Source of the DNA: Leptasterias polaris
Lineage: Eukaryota; Echinodermata; Asteroidea; Forcipulatida; Asteriidae
DNA length: 64,000 nt
Assembly (NCBI GenBank): GCA_037783415.1
Contig: JAZGTN010000054.1
Coordinates: forward strand, 310,001 to 374,000
Direction of reading: 5' to 3'
Numbering within the stretch: the first letter of the stretch is position 1; each line of letters begins with the position of its first letter. Shown piece after piece: positions 37,701 through 49,700 of this stretch. A model generated the notes under the pieces. It had not been told where the DNA came from. It saw only the letters and a program-made list of their open reading frames with translations, and did no database searches. The position numbers and the translations under genes were made by a program.

Positions 37701-40700
37701 CTTACCATAGGTGACTTAAGTCGACCACAATCCCCCTCCCCCTTGAGCCGAGCACAAAGGCCGTTTATTATAAAGCTGTAGTGTTGTTCGTTTTCAAGGT
37801 CCATAGCCAAGTTTAGAGAGAATTTTCTGATTTTTCAAATGGTGGTAGGGGCTTGAAATTTACACAGTGATTTTAGCATCAGGCCAGTAAACTCAAGACT
37901 GGACAAATCCAATGAATACAATTGTTATTTAAATTGTGAATTTGTAAACTATCTTTCAATTCTGTTGTAAAGTACACTTTAGCCATAAGACAATGAGATA
38001 AATCTTCTCTCGGTCAAAAGTGGTTTTTCAAATATCGAACAGTTCAGTTGTTTGTTTTTGGTCCAGTAAACATTCTAATAAAAGCCCCGCAGTCTTGTGG
38101 ATTCCCCCCCCCCCCAATTTGAGCTATGATGGTAAACAATATTGTTTGCTTTTTATTTTAATTTTTTTATTTAAACCATATTTAATGAGGGTGACCCATC
38201 CAGCACAGCTGATCATTTGGGGCCCGCACATAATATAAAAGAAAACATCAAAGATAAAACACAAACAACTTGGCAGAAGGTGTGTAAAAAGGGAAATAAA
38301 ACACTAATAATGTACAAAAGGCCTCTCATTAAAGAACAAATGGACGAAATAAAACACCCAAACAGCAAATCACACAAAAAGTAGGAGAATAACAATGCTA
38401 TTGTGCAATTCTCCAAAATTGGAGAGGAAAGATCCGAAATGCCAAAACACCTGCAGAGTGACATATGTCTGTGTACAAACACATGTTTTGGGTTTACATA
38501 CATTACACAGAGTTAAGCAAGATCAGACATACACATTGCAGACACCTTGCCTAGGACCTAGTCTAGGGTTTGTACCAAGCGGTAATTGTGTGGTGCAGAT
38601 AAAGTTGATCATCTATGATGGTGTCGTCAAGAAAATCATTTTTGACTCCTGACTATACATGTAGTCATTAGAATATTTATATCATGAACACTGATTATAA
38701 TTATATTGTAACAAAAGATTTCACACAAAAACACCAAAATTATATAAAAGATTTCACATTAACATGAAAACCCTTTTCAGTTTGCTGGTGTAGTATGTTT
38801 CCTAATAATAGAGCGGTCAAAGAGACAATTACAAACTTACAAAGTAAGGACTGGAAGAGTGGTATGAATAGATGGGTCTTTTTAAAAAGAAGTTCTTACC
38901 AGCTTCAGATTTGTTGCTTGTTGAAAGCCTCTTTCCTTCAAAACTACCTGAATTGACAAATAAGTGGAGGTGTAGAAAAAGTAAAAAAGCAACCGTTTTT
39001 CCTGATGTCAACCTCTTGTGCAGCCAACCTGGGTGACTACGATCCTGAAGAACATCCACCTGGCTATGTGTCCGGCTACCAAATTATTCCCAAGCAAACA
39101 GAACGGCTTGAAAAGAGACTAGAAGAACTGCATGAGAAACACACCAGGTAATTTCTGCAACACCCCATGGGTGTAACCTCATAAAGCCGTTTATTACAAT
39201 TAAACTCCTTAAGCAGAAGTGTTGTGAACCAGCCACATTCCCTGTATTTTCCAATCCTTTTAATATCCCTTGAAAGTGTGCGGTTTTTGTGTAATTTCAT
39301 GACAGAACTTGGTCCGCTATTTTTTAGAACAACATGTTTGACTACAAATAATGGTGGACCGTACATGTAAGTTCGCTAGTTGTATTTTAAGGTTTATCTC
39401 TTGAAGGGCCACACGAGTGCACTTAAAATGTACAACAAAGGTTTACTATTGCAAAGTTGTTAGTTTCAATTGAAGCACCCTTTAAAAACCGAACATCTCA
39501 AACTGTTCTCTTAACAACTCATGACATGCCCGTCTCTTGGTGAAATCGGTGACGGTATGTTTGCTAATAAGTCATTTTACTCCATGTTCATTCTTGTACT
39601 ATAGTGGATTTACTCCAAGTGATGCAGAGGTAGCCTTCATCAAGAAAGCTTTTACTCTGGAGACATATGGTGTTGACCCACATCCTGTGCGGGTAGGTTT
39701 ACATCCGACCTAAAAACGAATTTCCATATAGAATTCTTACCACACTGAAAATGAGTATTTACTGTTTACCTTATCATTAGTATTGAATTACAACCAAATA
39801 TTGATGCTTTCCAGTCATAAACACAGCTTATCATTTTCAGTGTTAAAAAAGAAATATATTGCAAACTGCTTACCACTCAAAATAATAACCTGTGGTATAA
39901 ATGCAGAAAGTAGTTATGTCCTCATGTCAGAGTCTTTCTGGTTTGTGTTGATCATTCAGGACAGTACCACTTTTGAGTTTCCAATGTTATCTGAATATTT
40001 GATTTCTGAAGGACATTTATGGGACTGCTTTGCACATTGGGATGACCCATGTTGGCCTGTTAGTATTCAGAGCTAATGCTGTGGTAGAGACATTCAAATG
40101 GCAGGAGGTTAGGAAGTTTAGCTACGAGGGAAGAACATTTTTCATCCATGCTATCATAGAGGAGGTAAGTGTTTTCTATAGACCAACCCAGGCCCAGTTT
40201 CCTGGCTCTGCTTACCCCCTAACTCTGCGCTTACGATCACCATTCTCTGGTTAATGTGCAAGCGTCAAATTTCTGCGCTGGCTATGTAAGCGAAGAATAC
40301 CTAGTACGCCTGCTCACAAGCGAAAATTTCCCGCTAACCTGTGAAATACGCTTGACCATGTTGACGTCAGCGAGGAATTTCCTGCTTTCGTAATAACCGA
40401 TTCTTTGCTTACGGTAAGCAGAACCATGAAATTGGGTCCCATTCTCAGTAATTTGTGTTTTTCCTGTACCAGTGTTGTCCACAACTTCTGGGATGCATGA
40501 TGCTCAAGTGACCAGGTTTTATCTTGCCTCCTGCTGGTACTTTGTATTGTTGCGTCATGGCATGTCTGGCCAAGCGGACTCGAGTTCCGCTGGCTGGGCC
40601 ATCAGAATGTGGGTTCGAATCCCGGTTATAACACTTTTGTCCTTGATCAAGACATAATTATAGCAAGACAGAGCTATAATTGCTTCTCTTCATCCAGAGA

Positions 40701-43700
40701 TAAATGGGAATCAGTGATGGCATTTGTGACTGTGTTAGCTGTAGATTAATTTTAAGAGTTATTACTTCATGTATACCTTCCCCTTAAAGCTGAAATAATA
40801 ATAATATAAAAATCAACAAACATAACTTGCACAAAATCTGTGTAGAAAATCTTGAAAAAGAAGAAGGAAAACAAATCAGAACAAAAGCAAGGGCTTCTCC
40901 ACTTTTGTGCGGAAAAGCCAATAAACATTTACAACTATTTGGCTTCAAGTATGAATGCAAAGAAGTCTGACGGGATGTATCTTTAGGGCCCAATTTTGCA
41001 CAAAAAGTAGCTAAGCACAACAAAATTATGCTTACCAGAATAAGGTTACCAGCCAACATAACGCTCCTTATGTGTCATATGTGACTGGTATCCTGCTCAG
41101 TTTTGCTTAGCAGAAAAATATTGCGCTATTTGCTGCTTAAACAGCTCTATGAAGTTGGGCCCTGATGGCTATTGAATCCTCTAGTTAAATGCTCTTAAAG
41201 GTATTATACAGGATTGGCAGAGCTGACAAAATAATCACAGACAGTGTTCATGTTTTGTGTAATCAACCACATACATGAAATAACAAACCTGTGAAAATTT
41301 GAGCTCAATTGGTCATCGAGGTCACGAGAAAATAGTGAAAAGAGACCTTATGTGTTTTCTGTTTTTCAAACATCGAGTTTATTATCGCGCGCGATAAAAA
41401 CTATTGGTTTATTCATTTCTCAGAAACGATAGCATTTTAGGCAGAAATATTTTAAGGAACCCTTTCTACCATTACTTACTTTAAATCATGTAAGTTATGT
41501 GTGAATCTGTGAACATTTGTGTTTTTCGATCTTACCAATAGTGTACAGGGCCTTTAAGATGTTGTATGATATAGAACTATTTTCTACTCTTGATAACGTT
41601 TTCCAACCAAACAATTCAACTACACAGATGGTTGTTTGACACATTCACCACATAATATCATAATGCGGGATGACATACTGTACCACCTGCCAAACCTACT
41701 TGGGTGATACAGTTGTATAACATGTACATGTACATGGTCAGATAGTACAATGGTTTAATAAAGTGGTCGTAGAATGCATGTTTGATATTTTTTTTGAGTT
41801 GTTGACTGAATGACTTTGTCAAATGAGCTACATTAGTAATTATTATTTTGACTACAGAGACACGTGAACCATGGGTTTCGGTTACCAACATCTGCCGCTA
41901 CAAAACATCTATGGAAAAGTGCATTAGATCATCAAGCATTCTATAAGTAAGTATGAGAAAAAGACAAGTGCAGCATTGGTGTTTGTAAGTTTCCATCTCA
42001 AAGCTCACTGATTTTAACATTTATACAAATGCCAATCCTCCAGACAATTTTTTCCTGCTGAAATGTAAAACGTGAGAAAAAAATAATAATTTGAAGACCT
42101 CAAATCTATATTGCTTATTTTGATTGCTATAACTGACAGTATACATTTATATAAACATTAACAAAAACCCTGGTCAAAAATAATCTGTTTTATTTTTATT
42201 TTTATCACTGTGATGTAGAAATGTGCACATGTTGATTTGGTGGTGTATTTATTGTTAGCTTGAAAATGAAACTAAACCAATGATTTAATATACATTTAAC
42301 ATAAACAAACAATAATAAGCATGGATCGTTGCAGATTTCTAAAGACAATTTGATTCACAAAATAAAATAAACAAATGAAACATGGAAACATTGATTTCAA
42401 AGAATCGGACAAAAATAGCAAAAGAGTATCTGAACAGAAGTGAATACAATAAATAACGTATATAATTACTTCAAAATATTGTTATGAAGTAAGTCAAGGA
42501 ATTAACTTCATTAAAAAAGAAACAAAATAGAATGAAGATAGCGGTTTTAAGTGTTGCAATTATTACTTAAGTTTCAAATTTAGGAAAAAGTTAAGTATTA
42601 TCTATAATCTAAATCTTATTTTAATGAAAATTGGGCAAGAATTAGAAATTCTTTCATTTTCGTTTAATAACGAAAAGCGGTAAAGCATAATCTCCTTTTA
42701 AAGGCAGGGTACACTTTTGGTAATTACTCCAAAAGTTGATGACCATAAAAACCTACTTGGTAAAGAGCAGTGGAGATCTATTGATAATATAAAAACATTG
42801 TCAAAAACGACTCTCAAAAAGGGTGTTTTTTCGTTCCTTATTTTCTTGCAACTTCGATGACCAGTTGGGCCCCAAATGTCCACCGGCTTGTTATTTTATG
42901 CATATGTTGGGATGCACTAGATGAGGATACTGGTCTCTGAAAATTACCAACAGTGTACACTGCCCTTAAAAAAACCCAAAACATATGAGTATTTTTTTCA
43001 GTTTTGGATAAGATTTATTTAATAATGAACCTCAACAAATTCTCTAACAATCTGAAAAAACTATTGACCAGAAAACTGGAACACTTTAGTGAGAAAACTA
43101 ATTGCTGTCTCTTTTGATGAAGTTAAATTATGCTTCATTTTGAAGAGACACAGTATATTAGGAGCAATTTCAGGATCACACATTGTTCAACTGAAAAACC
43201 GAAAAAGAAAAGAGTAATGTGTCTTTCATTGCAATTCAGCAATAGGTTGCCAATAACCACTTAAAATGCCAAATGGTTAGCGTTTCATTACGAGCCAATC
43301 CATCTTAATGGTACCACATCATGAAATGAGACAGTTGTTTGTATTCGAAAGCTCTCCCAAGAAAGTTCACTCCATTCTTATCATCTTAAGATGTACAGAC
43401 GGTGCAAATAGACAAGAGGAGCAATTTGAACACAAAGTCTTTATCCACTCTCTGAATAGCAAGAGGTATCCATGGCAACCAGATGGCCCCGTTTCATTCA
43501 CCTTTGAGGGATAAACATATGGGCAAATGATAAATGTAGACGCACACTTCAACACAATGGCAGTAATACCATGGGATTTACATGTGCTGTGTTACTGTCT
43601 CATGCAGGTGTACTTATTTGACGTCAGTGGAATATAATTACGAATGACACAGTGTATGTCTCTGTTTTTAATTACACTGAGCTCCCTCAAGCTTAGTTCT

Positions 43701-46700
43701 CATCCCAAGTCATTTACTTGTTTCAATTTTGAGAATGAATCCAATACATCACACTTCCTTTTAGGACTAGCCAATTTCTTTTTAATTCTTGTTTTCTTTT
43801 TTTAAATTCATGTATGTAAGTTTTACTTAGTGCTGTGTGCAGTGCTTTTTTTTCCAGTACAATTTCAATAAACAGAACACTTTGTCTTCAGCTTGTCTTC
43901 AACTGAAACCTTTCAAATTGGAAGAAACAGCTCATTAACTAAAATCTAGTATGTGTTTAAATGTCACTGGGGTGGATATGCATAATGTTTTACAAGTCTA
44001 GGTTGTATTACTTGTTATCAACGACCACTGTGTTTTCACTTTCTTGAAATTACTCTCTTGTAATGTAGTTCTAAAATGTAAAAGAACTACTCTTAACAAA
44101 GCTTACATGTACAGTGTTTTTTGTTTTTGTTTAATTATATTATTTGTAGTTGTTTATTAATTTGTTGCTGATGTACATGCATAGTAGCAGCATTGCAATA
44201 TTTTAATAGAGTGAATGGCTGTCAGTGTGAATGTTAATTGAAGGCCTGAAATCCATTTTTCTGTCGGCATTGTGCGTGTTCCAATCCGTCTTCCATTTCA
44301 ATCACTCCATGAGTGTAGTTATTTTAACTGGAAACATGGAAGACTGTGTAGTTGGTGTCAATCTTACTTTTACACACAATGCTTTGAGTGTAATGCACAC
44401 CAGACATGGATTTCCAGCCTTACATGTGTATACATGTAAGTACATGTAATATAACATTGCATTGAATTCGTATACTTTGTTCTATCTGTATGTAGTCCAG
44501 GCAGTCGACGTCGTCGTAGATCATCGCTATTATTAGGGTAAAAAATACTCCTGCATGGCAAAGATCAGATCATTGTGCTTGCCTCTCACCCACTCTGCAC
44601 TATCAATAATCATGCTCCCACTCCCATTCAAAATAAACCTTCTGTTCCAGTGTTATAATTCTTACCATGGGAACAGCAAATCGTTACATTTTTACCTTTT
44701 GTAACATTGGTGAAGGAATATAATGAAATTAACAGTTGGCTTGTTTTTATCTTTAACAATAATTACAATTTTGTTTTAAATATCTGATTCAAATGCCATC
44801 ATCATGCATCCTGCATGCCTTTTGTCTTCTTTCCCATATGCATGGAAATACGCCTCTCTTAATATTCATGCATGACGTCATAATTCTTACTTAAAATGAG
44901 GCTATAGGCGCGCGTCCGCCACCACTTGCAGTGGCTGCGCCTATGGCCTCGTTTTGGGTTAGAATTGTGACGTACTCGAGCATAAATATTAAGAGAGGCG
45001 TATAAGGGCCAAAAGCATTCTCTTTTTACGTGTGTACAAAAGTTACCTCCTGTTGTGTAGTTCAGAATGTTGTGTATTGTCATGATTGTTTCTGAATGTG
45101 TTAGGATCACTTGACTAAGTCCAAAACCAATCTGGAAACACTGTACTACATGTACTAGGGTGAATGTTATTTCTGTGTACTCTTGACGAGAGCATGAAGT
45201 AAATGAAACGTTAATTAAACACGGTAGTATTTGGTGGCATTATGGATAGAGCCCAGCAGGTTTCCCTGCGCAATACGATGTACCTGCTAGGTACGTAACA
45301 AAGGTCAATAAATACCACCTTCCATTTTGATCTGCGACCCTAGGGTAGGACAGTTACTTTTTCATTTTTCAATATTCCAAAAATATTGGCTGATATTCCA
45401 AAATGATTGACACAAAAAACCCTGACTTTTGTATGCAGGATGAAAAAGTGAGTTTGAACAGCCTTAGACCATATAGACAGAAATGAACCGCTCATTAGCA
45501 ACTTGAAATGATAGCATCAATCAACCATTACAAGTAGGAAGACGCTTTCAGGGATACACGTACTTGTCCCATCATATGGGAGTGTTTTTTATCCAGATAT
45601 TATCAATTTTCCCACCATTCAACCAAAACATATTGACTATATCCTACTGCTTTTGAGGAAGTTTTGAATCCTTGGTTAATAAGCTAAAAGCTTGAAAGCT
45701 TAATTCTGTCATGAAATGTGCTTGTAAAATTAACATATTCGGGTGTTGGTTGAGGCAAAGCGGTGATACACTGGTTGTAAACTTTGCTTTTCTTTTAATG
45801 TAACAAGATTGTATGTTTCTTAAACTTTCGTCTGCATCAAAATTTGAGAAATTGAGATAAATGTTGCACAAAATCAATCACCCTTGTTATGCCACAGTAA
45901 TAGATTGAACAAAAACACTCATGTACATGGATCATGGGAACATGAGTGATGTTTCCCAAAGGGTAGTACATTATCTTGATCATACCCACGTCGTTTGTTT
46001 CCACCGCCATGTACAATATTATTAGAAATGGCCCCGGGTATGGAGTTGTAATTATGCTGGTACTAGGTAAGTTGATTGACATTCCTGTGCGATGCCGCAG
46101 GAGTGAAACAATTTTTTGTCTTCGGGTTTTGAGGTATTGCATGGTGATGTGTCGATGTATATTCAGTTTGTGGTAACACCATTTGTGTATATCTACTTTG
46201 TTGTGTAGATTTTTTCTTTGAGAACTTGTCTTGCTATTTACTCCACTGCTGCGGAGTAGATTTTAGAATTTGTGAAACTACTTAGTTCTGAAAAGAACTG
46301 TCCTGCTTATTAAGTACTACCTGAGGAGGTAGGAAATCAGCTGGGATTAATACTGTTGCTTAGTGGATCCAAGGGACTTCTTGTTATTAACTTCACTACT
46401 GTGGAGTAAGTTATTTATTGGTCTGAATGTTTTGTCTAGCCTGCTGTATTCATTGCTGCTCTGCTCTAGTCTGCTCTGCTCTAGTCATCCTTGGCTGGCT
46501 TGTTGAAAAACGTTGAGACCAGTGAAGAACACACTCTATGGCAGTGAAGTTAAAGGAGAATTCCCCTGGATCCACTAAACAAAAGTAGAAGTCCCAGCCT
46601 ACAATGTATTACCGGAATCTACTTCGCGGCAGTAGAATAAATAGCAAGACAAGTTCGCAAGAACAGTCTACACAGCATAGCAGATACATATGCGTGTTGT

Positions 46701-49700
46701 TACCACAAATTGAATATACAATATTTCTGTCGATGACCGCCATTGTTGTTTACAACTCGTTTGCCACTGGCACTGTTTATCTGCTTTTTCAACTGTGCCA
46801 ATTTTGTCATAATAATGTTGGAAGATGACATTATATCTCCTCCAATCTATTACTATGGTATACAACAAAACAATTGTTGTACCCTGTGAGATTGGGGTCC
46901 ATAGGTTTTGTTCATCCTCCGGGGCAAATAGTGCCCTTCGCTTTGCCTCGGGTGCCATTAACCCCCTCGGATGTACAAAACACCATGAACCCTATCAGTA
47001 TCACACACAGTGCAACTTTTGTATAGTGTACATTCTTTCAAAATCAGTCTCTAAGTGAGTTTATATCATGTTGCAATTATATCTGTCTCATTGTATGAAC
47101 TGAAGTTGATGGAAACTATTGAATATGAAACACCCTGAAAAGCTATGCCTCCTGAAAGGTTTTTTTATTATACAAGCCCTTATGCAGACCCTCAGGAGGT
47201 AGAGGTTGTTCAGTGGTTCGTCCTGTGTGTCACCTAAACTTTGCCATTTACCTCTTAGGATGGTGGTGGGATGATGTCAATGCAGAAGGTGTATTTAGTG
47301 AATGTGTTACTGGATCATTAACAACGATGAACATGTTTAAAAATAGTTGTGAAAAGCATTAAAATTAGTTTTGTGAATATTTTTGCATTTCTAAGGGACA
47401 CTTTGAGGCTGTTACTTTGGTATGTCGATTTTGTTCACTACTTGATTTTGCCAAACATTGACACTGCATGGGTACAGTTTCATGTCTGTATATGAATTCT
47501 GAATTTATGTTGCCGTCTACCTCATATATTTGATGCGCTAATGTTACCTCTTTTTGACCCTCTATAGGTTTAGACGATCCAGTGATGTATCCAGCCACAC
47601 ATCAGGAGGCTTCTTCAGAGGAAGCCGCTTCAGATTCAGGTCAGAGGTCAAAAGATTAAGGGTCATTCCATGTGAACATTTTAAAAACAATTCCACTGGC
47701 CATTGCTTTTGATATGATTTTCCTGATCCATGTACGTAATATAGGTAGGCCACAAGGTGATACAAGTTATTTTTTGTTATTAGAGGTAAAAGAGAAAACG
47801 CCAGTAAATAAGTTTCTTTGGCAAACAAACAAGGGTACAATTCATGCAATCATAACTCATGCAAGGAGAACCACTGTGAACTTAATCCAACAAAATGACA
47901 TAGGGGTCTGCAGAGATGAAAGACAAAAACCCATTGGGAATCAGGTTGGTGTTGTAGTCTCTCTCTCTGCCTTTCACCTCTTTGATTATTAGAGTCAATT
48001 GTGTTTTGGGTCTTTGGACCCTGGTTTGAATCATATTTAGAACTGGAGACTTGCATATAGATTGGGTTTTCAGTTCTCGCCTGATTACATGGGTTTACCC
48101 TATTTTGAGTTTACCTCCCACATCAAATCCAGAACACAGGCCTAAAACTTCATGGAGGCAATGGAGGCAGTTGCCCCTGGTCATTGCCTTGGTGCTCCTT
48201 AAATGTTCTAAAATACAATTTCCTCATAGAGGTGTCTTTTACCAAGCATGCGAAGGAGAATAAACCTTTGTGTCCATGCCCTCAAAAACGAAGCATCAGG
48301 CCTGTGAACATCCTTGTCATGTCTTATTCATCCTATTGTTGGGGCTTGCACTGTTGGAAGTTATGTTTAGTACTTTCTTTGTTTAACCTAACAGTCAGTT
48401 TCCTTTGTGGTTTCCCTCTGCTGCCGCTTCCCAGGTTGTATCTTAAACTTGGGTGTGATCCCTGGCTACACAGCAGTTACAGGTTGAATTGCTTCTGACT
48501 GGCACCCCCAAACTAAGATATTGAAAAAATAGGGTGACCGTCGACATGGGGCTAGATAGCAAAGAGCAAGTTCAAGTCCGCACCATGGTTAACTAAAGGT
48601 CGACTATTTTGACTTGAACCCAAGCTGGTGACCATTAGTTGACTACTGTGGTCGACCATTTAGAACCAGCCTTAAGACCATGGTTTCTTCCATGGTCCCG
48701 ATAGCCTTGTTTCATGCTAACATGTGTTAAGCACAGCAGGGAACCAGTGTCGATGGTTGACTAGACTTCCAAACGAGTTGTTCGAGTGAGTACGTTACTG
48801 CGCATGTACATTGCTAGTCAGTGGTGAAAAATGGGTGGACTGAATGTATGCACTCGAACCTTCTCAAAGTGGTAGAGCCCTGGCAAGTTAATCTGGATGT
48901 CGCACTGCTCTAGCCATTTTTTGTTAAACCCCAAATAATTTGTTAATACTTTTTGTAACAATTCTTAATAACCCATGATTTTGTTAATAGTGGTCGCACA
49001 CAAAAGGAGGTACTTGAGAAGAGTCGTAGTCTAAGCAGAGAAGAGCCAACGTTTGCAAGGTGAGAACTTATCAATACTGTCCAAGTTAGAAATCTCAATA
49101 AACCTTATGGCGTTTTGTGGCCAATACTCAAGTTCTGGTGCTGAGTCATCAAGGTGTAGGTTCAAATCCTAGTCATGATGCGTGTGTTTTTGAGCAAGAC
49201 ACTCAACTATAATGGTTCCTCCTCACCCAGAGGTAAATGGATACATGTGATGCCAGACATGGTTCTTGTGATCGATTTAGCTTGGTGTGATTGGTAGAGC
49301 CCTTGCAGCATAGGCTGTATACTCCCAAGGAACTGAGATGGTTTAAGAAATGAGATAAATGGCCCAGTGACCAGGGGTAATAATGTTGAAGTGCACTGAT
49401 CATTCTTTGGATCATTCTTTGGATTTGCGCTTTATAAGAAGAGCAGACATTATTGTAAAAACTGCTACCTTCAAAATCATCTGCATTTATCGCAATATGG
49501 TATTACCTGAACACATTATGTAACAAATTGAAGTTCAAATGGCATTGAATTATAATTATGTTAAAATCCTGGGCATGTTATTTATGAAAAAATCCTTACG
49601 AAAAGGGGACAATGGTGATGTGTTGAAGAAAAATGGGTGACTTGATGGGGGATAATGGGTAACTTGATTGAGGAAATGTGTGAATTGATAGGGGGAAATG

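Noticed and set aside
43308..43514. A 68-codon ORF in FERM-gene intron 8 as an exon
   Set aside because: No matching splice sites in phase and no family resemblance.
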